Positions 8,937-18,519 of a DNA stretch of 64,000 nt are shown piece after piece; position 1 is the first letter of the stretch; each line of letters opens with the position of its first letter. This stretch comes from Muribaculaceae bacterium Isolate-104 (HZI) (GTDB taxonomy: Bacteria > Bacteroidota > Bacteroidia > Bacteroidales > Muribaculaceae). The notes under the pieces are model-generated. The model worked only from the letters and a program-made list of their open reading frames with translations, was not told where the DNA came from and made no database searches. The stretch lies in NCBI GenBank assembly GCA_003762715.1, contig RIBJ01000035.1, forward strand, positions 49,750 through 113,749. Reading direction: 5' to 3'. The position numbers were made by a program, and so were the translations under genes.

Positions 8937-11900
8937 TTACATGCGTGCAATCTTGAGAGTTTTTCCGTTAATCCTGACAATGTATATACCTTTGGCGGCA
9001 GGAACGGAAGTGCCAAGGTAGCGTCCGTGCAAATCGTAAACCGCCTCTATTTCATTGCTGTCAATGCGTTCGGCGGCAATAGAGCTTGTTGCGGTGAATA
9101 CCGGCTCTATACATATATGACTGTCGAGAGTGTGCTTGATATAGCTTTCGCCCTTCTCCGGAAGCATAACCTTATCATTGACTTTCACGGCTGTTAGAGT
9201 GTATTCCGAATCGGGAGTGGCGAAAATATAAAGCGTTGTCGAGTAGGGCGCTCTGTCGTTGCTGCCGAAAGGAGTTCCTGAGCCGCGTCCGAACGAATCC
9301 AATTCCCGATACACCTCAAGATTGCCGTGTACAGCCTGTTTGACAACAATAGAATAGTGTACCGGCGCGAATACGGCGCGGATGTCAAGCCTGTCGGATA
9401 TGTTTATCCGTATGGGCAATAGGCTCAGGTCTGTTTCCGAGCCGTTTACGTTTAGTGCGGTCAGTTCATGGTGTTCATCCGCTACGGCATTTATGATTAA
9501 GGTTGCCCCGTCAGGCAAAGACTCTCCGGGTACTATTTCTTTGGAATCGGAATCTGAAACAACCGACAGGTTTCCGTTGCCTTCCGCGCTATAGTATATC
9601 GGGTATGATGATTTGAAATTTGCGGTAAGTTCAATATCGGCTTCTCCCGAATATACAAACAAAGGCTGTCGGCTCAACTCCACGCCGTTGGCATCAGTCC
9701 AGCAGACAAATTTGTCGTATGTGGAAGCCGGGGATGCTTCAACCGATACATACCGCTGAGATGTTATGCTCAATGTATTACAGTCTTTTATTGACACGCT
9801 TCCTTTAGTCGGGTCGGAAGATTTTACTGTGACAGTGCGGGGAGTCTGGATTCTATAGTCAAACACTCCTGTGTAGTGACAGTCATTCAGTGCAGCCGGC
9901 ACGGTATACACCGCTCCCGGTATTCTCGCAGAAGAATTGCCGAGCTCCCACCCGGAAAATACGCAGTCAATGGCTGGCTCGGCGTGCAATATTGTGAGGT
10001 CGTCAGTAGATGCCTGCACGGATGTTGTACCCGGTGTGTTGATATATACAATGCCTTTTTCTATGTCGGAAGACACAACTGAAATCTGTCGCGTGCCGGA
10101 GGTATTTGAGTCAAGAGTACCTTTTATGGTAATGGGCTTGGTTACAGTGGTGCGAAATTTAGTGGATTCATGGTGCACTGCAATGTCATTTATGTACAAA
10201 GTGTTTACACGGTAGCCTGCGTTGGCTTTGAAAAGAATTATTATCTCAATGCCCTCTTCGACCGTACTTCCCGAAAGCAACGTGGAGCCGTTGTCGGCAC
10301 GAATTACCGAAATGACCCCGTTTGACGGAGATGTGAAAGATACAGAGTATCTGCTTGAGAATACAGCAGTAAACGAGGCTGATTCAGCCCCTGTATATGT
10401 GAACGGATTCTCTGTAAATGTTTCACCGTTCGAAATCCAGTGGACAAAATAGTCATTGTCGCTTGTCGGTTCTGCGATTATAGTGACATCAGAGCCAGTT
10501 TCAATTATGTCGGAATCAAAATCCCTTGCACGCACCGAGCCTTTTGACGGGTTTGAGGAGGATATGGTTATTGTCCGGGTTTGCGGTGTTTCCGGTTTTT
10601 CATTCTCAACAAAAATGGCTTTCAGTGATGTGTCCCCGGTAATATTTAATGTGTAGTCGGCGGCAGTAGACACCGAGACTCCGTTGCTGACCCATCCTAA
10701 GAAACCCCAACCCTCATCAGCATCGGCATGGACTGTGGCTTGAGTGTCATGCGTGAATCGTCCTGTGGTGTTGGACTTGTTTTCGCCAATCCATACGCTA
10801 CCCGAACCTTCTGCTGATACAGACAGAGTATATGAGTCGGCGACCTCGTCAACCGGTTCTATTGAAGTGGCAATCAGAGCAGGCTCATCGCGATCGCTGA
10901 AATATTCGAGAAAGCCGGTTACCGTGCAGTATGTACGTTTGCCGACGGTATAATCGTATGATGAAGGCTTGATGTCTCCAAGCACCTCTGCGGGAGCGTA
11001 TATGTACACCGGTTTTGTGAAAGTACCGCTTGTGTACGCGTTGTCGCCGAGCCGGTAGAAATCATCGCCTACGTCATTTTTTGTTATTTGAAGAAAAACA
11101 TCCGTCAGCCTCAGGCATTTGTACATACTTGTCGGGCTGTACATGTCAGACAGCCCGATGTCCGACATTTGAATGTTGACCGGCTTGTTGTCTATGATTT
11201 CTGGCAGGGCTGCGCCTGCCAGAACAGTGCCATATTTTCCGCCCTTGATATCCAGTATGTTAAACGAAAGACCGCTGATTATATCTCCCTGACTGAAATT
11301 AGTCAGTTTCTGAAACCAGCATTTGAAAACATTTGTGCCGTCTGTTAAGTATATCTGATTGCCAAGCCTGTCCCATAGCGCTATCTGATAAGTGCCTGTC
11401 AGTGATATTTCTCCGCTCTCGTCAAGCCTGCCGTCCAAAAGTTCCTGTAGGGTTCCCGATGCCGTGGGCGAAACTGATTTTGAAAAACGACCCACTAATG
11501 CCGTATTGCTGTTGACAGTAAAAGAGTAAGGGTTGTCTTCGGAGATGAGAGTTTCATTTTCAAACCAGCCTGAGAAAGAGTAGCCGTTGTCGGGAGTGGC
11601 TGAAAGTGATACGGAGGCGGGAGTATTGACAGTAATACAAAGCTCATTGTGTCCGGCAATTGCGACGGAGCCTCCTGAGCCGGCTGTAAGGCTTAAAGTG
11701 TAAGTTTCAGATGCTTGAATGGCGGAAAATTTCGCGTAGACAGATGTATTTGCGGTTATGTTAAAAGTGTATGTCTCTGATTTTGATTCAAGCCTGTCTG
11801 TAGAGTTGTCAAACCAGCCGTCAAATACATAGCCGGGTTCGGCGACAGCCCGCACTGTGACTTCTGTACCGGCTTCAAACATGTTGACATCCCCTTCAAT

Positions 11901-12800
11901 CATAGCAGAGCCGCCGGCGGAGCTATTTACTTCAAGGGTGAATAATTCAGGTTCAGTGGCTTCGACGAAACGGGCGGTGTATGTGCCTTGTGAAGTTACG
12001 GTTATATCGGCATCCTTGTCGTTGCTGAAAAACGTTTGATTGTCACCGAAAGTCCATTCTAAAAAACGAAATCCGGGAGCCGGGGCGGCATGTATGGTTG
12101 TCCGGGAGTTTTTTTCAAAACTTTTCTGATTCTCATTCCGGTCGTCGCCAATCCATGCTTTGCCGCCATCATTCGGATCTGATGTCACCAGAATTAATAC
12201 CGGGTTCATATCCTCGTATCCCAATATGTCTATGTAATATATATTATCGTATTCATCATAATTCACAAAGCCTGTAAATCGGTATTTTTTGTTGTTTGTC
12301 AAGTTGCCGGTTGAAATATCCATACGATACTTTTTGCCGGCGGCATTTGTTATCACACTATTGGTTTTCTGATAAGTCGCGGTAATGGCGACATAGTGCA
12401 TATTGATATTCAGGTCGCTCGTGGACTCGGATATGTCTGTCGGTTCGGGGACTGCTATTTCGGCATTAACCTCCTCGCCGGGCACGCCGGAAGTTATCTC
12501 ATGTTTCTTTGAAGAATTATAAATGCCTTTAAGCCCGTTGAAGGTATAGCCCGGAGACTTTGAAAACAAAGGAGATCCGGATTCAACTATAATAAAGTCA
12601 TTGCCGTCGGTAATGTAGCAATGTAATCCTTTGCCTATGAGTTTAAGATTGGTATTTAGAAAAATATTATCTTTATTGGCGGCGCTGCTTTTCAATTCGC
12701 TTATTGATGAATAACCCGAACTGTTTTGTGCTGGAAGTAAGAATGGTACACAAATTGAGAAGAACAATGACAGGATACGTCGAAACAGACGGGTAGACAT
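8937..12800 (-). CDS. Secreted surface protein with divergent InlB B-repeats and T9SS-like C-terminal tail
   Basis: A protein of 1287 residues beginning with a signal peptide (about residues 1-25, cleavage after PAQ). It carries many copies of a roughly 70-residue module of the type SGSVWIGE...GWGFLGWVSNG...TSLKAIF, the divergent InlB B-repeat / bacterial repeat domain. A central segment (about 460-650) looks like an OB-fold nucleic-acid-binding-like DUF found in Bacteroidales exoproteins. The last 40 residues (VYDLHGRYLG...GIYIVRING) resemble a type IX secretion sorting tail. Adhesion or glycan binding is a guess. The ATG at 12800 is preferred because it begins the signal peptide; an ATG 15 codons upstream is possible. 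Confidence 0.8.
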   Translation of the reverse strand: MSTRLFRRILSLFFSICVPFLLPAQNSSGYSSISELKSSAANKDNIFLNTNLKLIGKGLHCYITDGNDFIIVESGSPLFSKSPGYTFNGLKGIYNSSKKHEITSGVPGEEVNAEIAVPEPTDISESTSDLNINMHYVAITATYQKTNSVITNAAGKKYRMDISTGNLTNNKKYRFTGFVNYDEYDNIYYIDILGYEDMNPVLILVTSDPNDGGKAWIGDDRNENQKSFEKNSRTTIHAAPAPGFRFLEWTFGDNQTFFSNDKDADITVTSQGTYTARFVEATEPELFTLEVNSSAGGSAMIEGDVNMFEAGTEVTVRAVAEPGYVFDGWFDNSTDRLESKSETYTFNITANTSVYAKFSAIQASETYTLSLTAGSGGSVAIAGHNELCITVNTPASVSLSATPDNGYSFSGWFENETLISEDNPYSFTVNSNTALVGRFSKSVSPTASGTLQELLDGRLDESGEISLTGTYQIALWDRLGNQIYLTDGTNVFKCWFQKLTNFSQGDIISGLSFNILDIKGGKYGTVLAGAALPEIIDNKPVNIQMSDIGLSDMYSPTSMYKCLRLTDVFLQITKNDVGDDFYRLGDNAYTSGTFTKPVYIYAPAEVLGDIKPSSYDYTVGKRTYCTVTGFLEYFSDRDEPALIATSIEPVDEVADSYTLSVSAEGSGSVWIGENKSNTTGRFTHDTQATVHADADEGWGFLGWVSNGVSVSTAADYTLNITGDTSLKAIFVENEKPETPQTRTITISSSNPSKGSVRARDFDSDIIETGSDVTIIAEPTSDNDYFVHWISNGETFTENPFTYTGAESASFTAVFSSRYSVSFTSPSNGVISVIRADNGSTLLSGSTVEEGIEIIILFKANAGYRVNTLYINDIAVHHESTKFRTTVTKPITIKGTLDSNTSGTRQISVVSSDIEKGIVYINTPGTTSVQASTDDLTILHAEPAIDCVFSGWELGNSSARIPGAVYTVPAALNDCHYTGVFDYRIQTPRTVTVKSSDPTKGSVSIKDCNTLSITSQRYVSVEASPASTYDKFVCWTDANGVELSRQPLFVYSGEADIELTANFKSSYPIYYSAEGNGNLSVVSDSDSKEIVPGESLPDGATLIINAVADEHHELTALNVNGSETDLSLLPIRINISDRLDIRAVFAPVHYSIVVKQAVHGNLEVYRELDSFGRGSGTPFGSNDRAPYSTTLYIFATPDSEYTLTAVKVNDKVMLPEKGESYIKHTLDSHICIEPVFTATSSIAAERIDSNEIEAVYDLHGRYLGTSVPAAKGIYIVRINGKTLKIARM

Positions 12801-12883
12801 GAGCGGATTTCTGTGGGCGAAACCCAGACAGGAAAATAGAGTCATGGTAATGAATGGTAATTATGTTAGGTAATGCTTTTTAA

Positions 12884-12914
12884 CAAAAGTATAATTTTTA
12901 ATATGGCTACGCAA
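12884..12914 (-). promoter_or_regulatory. Promoter for the InlB-repeat protein
   Basis: On the minus strand, TTG at 12914-12912, a 20-base spacer, then TACTTTTG at 12891-12884. The spacing is good for the Bacteroidota consensus. Confidence 0.5.
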
Positions 12915-13020
12915 TTAATATTAAGTAAAAAATTATGATTTAACTAAATATTGGCAATTTGTGGCTATTCACAGCGTGCGGAGGCGCGCAAGGGTGTATG
13001 AAATCGGAAGGTTTCCGGAT

Positions 13021-13060
13021 AAAAAAACTCCGGAATGAAGCGCGATGTCCATTCCGGAGT
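13021..13060 (-). terminator. Terminator after the GH84 gene
   Basis: An 11-bp perfect inverted repeat (ACTCCGGAATG/CATTCCGGAGT) followed on the minus strand by a run of seven T. It lies 37 bases past the stop codon of the hexosaminidase. Confidence 0.85.
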
Positions 13061-13096
13061 GTAACTTAAAATTTATTGAGCTGATAGCTTACAGCT

Positions 13097-15643
13097 TTAT
13101 TTTTGTAGAATTTCAAATACGTTGGTTTTGCCCTTTAGCGCAACTTTTCGTGCCTCGGGTACAAATGTCACGTTTGAGTAAGCGCTGTCAATTTTGCGGC
13201 TCTCTACCAGTTTGCCGGCTGAATCATATTGTTCTACAACTATGTTTTCAGCAGGCGAGTCAAGCAGGAGTACAACAGAATTGGCATCGCCTTTACGTTC
13301 GAATTCGAGCTTGCCGTCAAGAGCGTATGTTGTCAGCGGGTTGTTGTCAAAAGCGAGTAATGCGGAGTCAATGTTGTCGGCAATAATTTCCAGACCGACG
13401 TTTTGGGCTGTAACCGGATTAACCCGGAATTTGCGGAATGCCGCCCAGTTTGATTTTTTGCTTTGCAACTTGCGAAGACGGACATAGCGGGCTTCGATAG
13501 GCTCTCCGTTCCAGTCAATCACATATACTCCTGAAAGTGAATCGGTGAGCTGTTTCCAGTCTTTGCCGTCCAATGATGCTTCAAGAACTGCGGCGTCAAA
13601 ATAGTCGACATCGTCAACAGAATTGCGTCCCTGATAGATGCTGATGCTGTTTACTGCTGTGGGCTGACCGAGGTCAAGACCTACCCAGTGACCGGCTTTT
13701 TGTGCGGTGCCGGAGGTGTAGAAAGTGGTTGTGTCGTTGTCGAGCATCAGTTTGGACTGTGTGGATGACAGATTCCGGTAGCTTCCGACAGGGGTGTATA
13801 TGCTCGGCAGTTTGCCTGCTATGCCTTTGTAGAACTCGTAGAGCATTCCGTCCATGGCATTCTCATAGAAAGGCTGTAGCTTCATGGTGCCGATTTTATG
13901 GGCGTCATAGGCTGCGCGGTCTCCGTTGCTCATGAGGTTTGCAACATAATCGTTCCAGAATTGTGCGGTGTTGCCGCTTTCGTATACCTTTATCAGGTCA
14001 AGGGTGCGTTCGCCACGTTCGCCGAGTTTGCCGAATTCCACCAGCCAGGGGCGAAGCTCGTTAAGCAGCCCTTTGTTTGAAACAGCCTCCATTTGAGCAG
14101 GCACCTGTTTAATTTTTCCAAACTCTTCGCGTAGCGCGTTGAACTGTTCAGGGGTATAGTCGTTGAACGGGAATGTCGTTGTTCCCCAGGATTCGTCTCG
14201 GCGGTAACCTGTCTGGGTGTCTGCCGAGTGAATTGCGAAGAGACGGTAAGCGTCAGCCGCTTCGGGAGCAATGTTTTCAAGTCCGCGTTCCCAGTTGTCT
14301 ATAGGGTTGTAGTCCGCTATATTCCAAGCGTAGTCGGCAACACCGTAAAGGGCGAGTTTGCTTGCTTCGCCGTGTTCCATCGGGTTGCTTTCTATACCGG
14401 CTACATCGGCAGCTGTGAGAGATGTGTCAAGACCGTAGACCGGACCCTGGAGAATGTAGTTGCGGCAGTAGTCTGTGACAGGGAAGTTCCACCAGAAAAG
14501 GGCGGGACGTTTGATGCGTGAGTTTACAAATTCAAGCGTTTCGGGAGTGAGGTCGCTGCACACGACGGCACCGGTCCAGAACACCTCCACATTAGGCTTA
14601 AGGTTGTTGCCGTAAACCGCAAGCTGTCCTGTCGGTTTGGGGTTTGCCCAAAGCTGTGAGTAATCGGTGGGGCAAATCATAAGGTTGGTGACATCGCCTT
14701 TCTTCTCGACAAAATCACGGGTCAGGTCGTTGACGAGTTTTGTCTGCATGTTGGAATCGGTGCCTTTGCCGCTGATATCATCGAAGAACAGGGCAAAAGA
14801 ACGCACGCCGAGGTCGTACATCATGTCCAGTTTGTTTACAAGGCTGTCATAGTCTGCCTTGTCCCAGCGAATATCCTGTCCCGGATGTATTGCCCAGATA
14901 AAATTGACATGATTGCGTTTGCAGGCCTCTACCAGTTCGTGGATGTTTTTCGCCTGGTCTTCCGGATAGGGGAGTCGCCAGTAAGGGGAGCTGTGGTAGG
15001 GGTCGTCTTTGGGGCCGTAGATGTAGTCGGTCATTTTGTTCCTGCCGTAGAAATCAATGAGTGACAGGCGCACCTCATGGCTCCAGGGATTGCCATAGAA
15101 TCCTTCTACCACGCCGCGGTAGGGCAGGTCGGGGTAGTCGTTGATGCTGACAAAAGGCAGTGAGCTGTCTTTGGACACCGGGCTGTCGATGAGCTGCCTG
15201 AGCGTCTGTAGCGCGTAAAACACACCACTGCGGTCAAATGCCTTTATGCTGACACCGTTTTTGTTGATGTTAAGAGAATAAGCCCCCTTGACATTTTTAA
15301 CACCGGCTTTTGCGGCGACTTTTTCGCCGTACTCGGCAGATAGTTTCAGTCCTCGGTCGGAGGTGGGAATCTGCAATGTGGTGAAGTCGCTGCCAAGTTC
15401 CTGCATGAGTCTGGCTTTGGCGCTGAACCCATTCCGGAAGCTGACCGTTTTGGAGGAGTCGACTGTTATTTTGTGTGGAGTCGGGTTGATGATGATGCCT
15501 TTGTGGTCAACTTTGTGTCCGGGCACTTTGAGGTAATTCTGAACCTCTTTTCTCTGCGATGACAGGTCGAACTGAGCATAGGTCGGTGCAGTGGCAATTA
15601 CTGTCGCTGCCAATCCTGTCAGGAGGATTTTGTACAAATTCAT
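13097..15643 (-). CDS. GH84 beta-N-acetylhexosaminidase (O-GlcNAcase-like)
   Basis: An 848-residue secreted enzyme with a signal peptide (about residues 1-23). An N-terminal GH20b-like domain is followed by the GH84 catalytic barrel (about 150-450) with RGVVEGFYG near its start and the paired catalytic aspartates in FFDDISGKG near residues 283-289. A helical segment and a discoidin/F5-8-like C-terminal part follow. Family members use substrate-assisted hydrolysis of beta-GlcNAc from glycoproteins. The layout matches the Bacteroides thetaiotaomicron GH84 enzyme. Together with the GH92 pair it points to host glycoprotein use (inference). Confidence 0.92.
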   Translation of the reverse strand: MNLYKILLTGLAATVIATAPTYAQFDLSSQRKEVQNYLKVPGHKVDHKGIIINPTPHKITVDSSKTVSFRNGFSAKARLMQELGSDFTTLQIPTSDRGLKLSAEYGEKVAAKAGVKNVKGAYSLNINKNGVSIKAFDRSGVFYALQTLRQLIDSPVSKDSSLPFVSINDYPDLPYRGVVEGFYGNPWSHEVRLSLIDFYGRNKMTDYIYGPKDDPYHSSPYWRLPYPEDQAKNIHELVEACKRNHVNFIWAIHPGQDIRWDKADYDSLVNKLDMMYDLGVRSFALFFDDISGKGTDSNMQTKLVNDLTRDFVEKKGDVTNLMICPTDYSQLWANPKPTGQLAVYGNNLKPNVEVFWTGAVVCSDLTPETLEFVNSRIKRPALFWWNFPVTDYCRNYILQGPVYGLDTSLTAADVAGIESNPMEHGEASKLALYGVADYAWNIADYNPIDNWERGLENIAPEAADAYRLFAIHSADTQTGYRRDESWGTTTFPFNDYTPEQFNALREEFGKIKQVPAQMEAVSNKGLLNELRPWLVEFGKLGERGERTLDLIKVYESGNTAQFWNDYVANLMSNGDRAAYDAHKIGTMKLQPFYENAMDGMLYEFYKGIAGKLPSIYTPVGSYRNLSSTQSKLMLDNDTTTFYTSGTAQKAGHWVGLDLGQPTAVNSISIYQGRNSVDDVDYFDAAVLEASLDGKDWKQLTDSLSGVYVIDWNGEPIEARYVRLRKLQSKKSNWAAFRKFRVNPVTAQNVGLEIIADNIDSALLAFDNNPLTTYALDGKLEFERKGDANSVVLLLDSPAENIVVEQYDSAGKLVESRKIDSAYSNVTFVPEARKVALKGKTNVFEILQK

Positions 15644-15709
15644 GGAGTATTATTTGAAAGTTTCTTCTACGGTATTGCAACAGGCTGTGAAATGCCTGAC
15701 TATTTCCCG

Positions 15710-15740
15710 CAAAGTTAGCCCTTTTGGCAAAACCCGCCAA
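15710..15740 (-). promoter_or_regulatory. Promoter for GH84
   Basis: On the minus strand, TTG at 15740-15738, about 20 bases, then TAACTTTG at 15717-15710. The start codon is about 67 bases downstream. Confidence 0.5.
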
Positions 15741-15863
15741 CACGTGGTAGTTAATGAAACACAAAAAAGTATGCACACATGCGTTTTTATGCAGAAAAAA
15801 GTAATCGTACCCGTCGTCAGGAGTATGTTTGTAGCAGCTGAGCGGGTATTATGGTTGTGTAAA

Positions 15864-15895
15864 TTTGTGATTGTCCGAGTCATTCGGTAATTTTG
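15864..15895 (+). promoter_or_regulatory. Promoter immediately upstream of the Ca/Na antiporter operon
   Basis: TTTG at 15864-15867, a 20-base spacer, then TAATTTTG at 15888-15895. The start codon at 15900 lies only 4 bases past the -7 box, so the transcript could be leaderless or nearly so. Confidence 0.6.
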
Positions 15896-15899
15896 CCGT

Positions 15900-16868
15900 A
15901 TGTTAGCAGATATTCTTTTCTTGGCAGGCGGTCTTGTTCTCATACTGGTAGGCGCCAATATGCTTACAGACGGGTCGGGCGCCATCGCGCGCCGCATGGG
16001 TATTTCCGAACTCGTGGTAGGTCTGACAGTGGTTGCGTTCGGCACATCAGCCCCGGAGCTTGCAATAAGTGTCATATCGGCGATAAAAGGCTCCGGCGAG
16101 ATGGCGATAGGCAACGTAGTGGGCAGCAATATATTCAATATATGTGCTATAATAGGCATAGTGTCGCTTATACGTCCAATGAAGGTGGACCGCAGTGTGA
16201 TAAACAATGAAATACCGGTGGTATTCATTTCGGCTTTGTTTGTTCTCGTATTAGGAAATCTTTCTTTACTTCGAGGCGGCAGCGCTATGGTAATGACCCG
16301 CTTCCAGGGCATATTCATGCTCGGTTGCTTCATATACTTCATGAGGTATACTGTCAGGAAATCCAAGGAAAGTAATGCCGACGTGTCCGACGAGCAAGAG
16401 CAGGTACCGGTCATGAAAACGGCGAAAGCTGTGGTATTCATAGTGGCAGGGCTTGCGGCGCTTATCGGAGGCGGTGAAATTTTTGTTGACGGCGCTTCCG
16501 GTGTAGCAAGAAAGTTAGGGATAAGTGAAGCAGTCATAGCCCTGACGATTGTCGCGGCGGGCACTTCACTGCCGGAGCTTGCGGTTTCCATAACGGCGGC
16601 GCTAAAGGGGAAGCCGGAACTGGCTCTGGGCAATGTCATAGGCAGCAATATATTCAATGTATTTCTGGTACTCGGCGCCGCCGATGCAATACATCCGCTT
16701 GCGTTCGGGTCAATAGGCAATGTGGATTTGCTGACAATGACAGGTGTGTCGTTTTTGTTCTGGGCTTTTGCAAGATTCTTCAAGGTCAATCTCATAACAA
16801 GAGTGGAGGGAGCCGTATTGCTTATAAGCTATATTGTGTATACCGGTTGGCTCATAATAAATATATGA
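15900..16868 (+). CDS. Calcium/sodium antiporter (CaCA family, YrbG-like)
   Basis: A 322-residue inner-membrane exchanger. The two alpha-repeats typical of CaCA proteins are clear: VAFGTSAPELAISV near residues 43-56 with GNVVGSNIFNI, and VAAGTSLPELAVSI with GNVIGSNIFNV in the second half. The glutamates in the SAPEL/SLPEL segments are the expected ion ligands. About ten membrane segments surround a short charged loop near residues 155-170. Its stop overlaps the start of the cytidylyltransferase gene (ATGA), so it leads the sugar-activation operon even though its role is unrelated on its face. Confidence 0.92.
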   Translation: MLADILFLAGGLVLILVGANMLTDGSGAIARRMGISELVVGLTVVAFGTSAPELAISVISAIKGSGEMAIGNVVGSNIFNICAIIGIVSLIRPMKVDRSVINNEIPVVFISALFVLVLGNLSLLRGGSAMVMTRFQGIFMLGCFIYFMRYTVRKSKESNADVSDEQEQVPVMKTAKAVVFIVAGLAALIGGGEIFVDGASGVARKLGISEAVIALTIVAAGTSLPELAVSITAALKGKPELALGNVIGSNIFNVFLVLGAADAIHPLAFGSIGNVDLLTMTGVSFLFWAFARFFKVNLITRVEGAVLLISYIVYTGWLIINI

Positions 16869-17584
16869 AACATAACATACTGATTACAATATGTGCCAGG
16901 GGCGGGTCAAAAGGCATTCCCGGCAAGAACATAAAGGCTGTAGGAGGTGTGCCGTTGATTGCCTATACGGCACAGACTGCCATAGCCTTTGCCAGCTTAT
17001 GTGGCGGCAAGATAATACTCAGCACTGACTCTGACGAAATCCTGAAGGTCGGGGCGGAGTACGGGCTGCCGACAGACTATGTGCGTCCGGATTTCCTTGC
17101 AGATGACACCTGCGGAAAACCTGATGCGATACGCCACGCGCTGGAATTTGCCGAGCGGCGTGACAGATGCGAGTACGACATCGTTGTGGATCTGGATGTG
17201 ACTTCGCCCATACGCACGCTTGACGACATACAGGCTTGTTGCAGCCTGCTGTATGACAATCCGGATGTTTTGACGAGTTTCAGTGTCAGCCCGGCATCGC
17301 GCAATCCCTACTTCAACATGGTGGAGGTAAAGGAAGACGGGTATTGCAAGGTGGTGCTCGGAGGCATTTATAAAACGCGCCAGTCTGCGCCAAAGGTCTA
17401 CGACATGAACGCGTCTGTTTATGCCTATCGCAGGGCGGCCCTTCTGTGCGACAATCCAAGGGCGGTTACTCCGCACTCAAAAGTGTATGTGATGAATCAC
17501 ATTTGTTTTGATCTTGACGAACCGGCTGATTTCGACTACCTTTCATACCTCGTAGACACCGGAAAAATCAATCTGCGGTCATGA
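16865..17584 (+). CDS. Acylneuraminate-type cytidylyltransferase (NeuA/LegF/PtmB-like)
   Basis: A 239-residue enzyme expected to transfer CMP from CTP to a nonulosonic acid or related sugar. The N-terminal nucleotide-binding signature ICARGGSKGIPGKNIK is near residues 8-23, and DLDVTSP corresponds to the metal-binding aspartate region. The start at 16865 overlaps the upstream stop and removes six residues without homology. Its own stop overlaps the next start by four bases. The neighbours match the CMP-legionaminate type better than plain sialic acid, but the actual sugar is not determined. Confidence 0.88.
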   Translation: MKHNILITICARGGSKGIPGKNIKAVGGVPLIAYTAQTAIAFASLCGGKIILSTDSDEILKVGAEYGLPTDYVRPDFLADDTCGKPDAIRHALEFAERRDRCEYDIVVDLDVTSPIRTLDDIQACCSLLYDNPDVLTSFSVSPASRNPYFNMVEVKEDGYCKVVLGGIYKTRQSAPKVYDMNASVYAYRRAALLCDNPRAVTPHSKVYVMNHICFDLDEPADFDYLSYLVDTGKINLRS

Positions 17585-18519
17585 ATGTTCTTGTCATAGG
17601 ACTCGGATCTATTGCCACGCGTCACATTGATGCTGTCAGACAGCTCGATGCGGATGCGCACATATACGCGTTGCGCTCCGGCAGGAACGGCAAGGAGGTC
17701 AATGGCGTAAGGAATCTGTATTCCATAGACGAAGTGGCGGCATCAGGTATTGATTTTGCAATAATATCCAATCCGACATCATGCCATGCCGCTGCAGTGA
17801 AGTCTCTGCTGCCTCTGAGGCTGCCAATGCTTATAGAAAAGCCGGTGTTTGATTCTGTTTCGTACCGGCAGCTCGCAGTAGATTTGAAAAGCGCCAGAGT
17901 GCCTAACTGCGTAGCGTGCAATCTGCGGTTTCTTGATTCAATAGAATTTCTGCGGCGTTACATTTCGGAAAATGACAGTCGCCGTGTGAATGAGGTGAAT
18001 GTGTACTGCGGGTCGTATCTGCCGGAGTGGCGCAAGGGAGTGTCGGATTGGAGGCAGACATACAGTGCGCGGCGTGACCTTGGCGGTGGAGTGCATCTGG
18101 ATCTCATACACGATATAGATTATGTGTGTTCGATATTCGGATTGCCGGTGGCATCAAGAGGTATAGTGCGCAATGTCTCTACTCTTGGAATCGATGCGGC
18201 TGACTATGCTAATTTTACTCTGATATACCCAACATTCTGTGCTTCGGTTATTCTGGACTATTATCGCCGTGACTACAAGCGGTGTTGTGAAATAGTATTT
18301 GAAGATACCACATGGACTCTTGACATTCCGACCGACAAAATAACCGATTCCGACGGAAATATTGTTTTTAAAGGGAACACATCTGTTGCAGATACATATC
18401 TGTTGCAGATGAGGTATTTTATGAATCTTGTCGCAGAGCGCCGTTATGAGTGTTCGAACGATGCGCTGGAAGCCTGTGACATATTGGCGATTAGTACTGA
18501 TTATGAAAGATTTGACTGA
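17581..18519 (+). CDS. Gfo/Idh/MocA-family oxidoreductase
   Basis: A 312-residue NAD(P)-dependent sugar dehydrogenase-like protein. The Rossmann motif VIGLGSIATRH is at residues 4-14, the EKPVF motif near residue 88, and the substrate-side GGGVHLDLIHDIDY segment near 160-175. These proteins oxidise or reduce sugar hydroxyls. It overlaps the cytidylyltransferase by four bases and sits inside the nucleotide-sugar operon, so a role in making or tailoring the same sugar is likely (inference). Confidence 0.85.
   Translation: MNVLVIGLGSIATRHIDAVRQLDADAHIYALRSGRNGKEVNGVRNLYSIDEVAASGIDFAIISNPTSCHAAAVKSLLPLRLPMLIEKPVFDSVSYRQLAVDLKSARVPNCVACNLRFLDSIEFLRRYISENDSRRVNEVNVYCGSYLPEWRKGVSDWRQTYSARRDLGGGVHLDLIHDIDYVCSIFGLPVASRGIVRNVSTLGIDAADYANFTLIYPTFCASVILDYYRRDYKRCCEIVFEDTTWTLDIPTDKITDSDGNIVFKGNTSVADTYLLQMRYFMNLVAERRYECSNDALEACDILAISTDYERFD

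Noticed and set aside
13045..13386. Plus-strand frame opposite the end of the GH84 gene
   Set aside because: Antisense to a well-supported enzyme and overlapping its terminator.
15650..16795. A 381-codon minus-strand frame opposite the Ca/Na antiporter
   Set aside because: It is antisense to a strongly supported CaCA gene; its Thr/Pro/Ser-rich composition is the reverse-frame image of that membrane protein.
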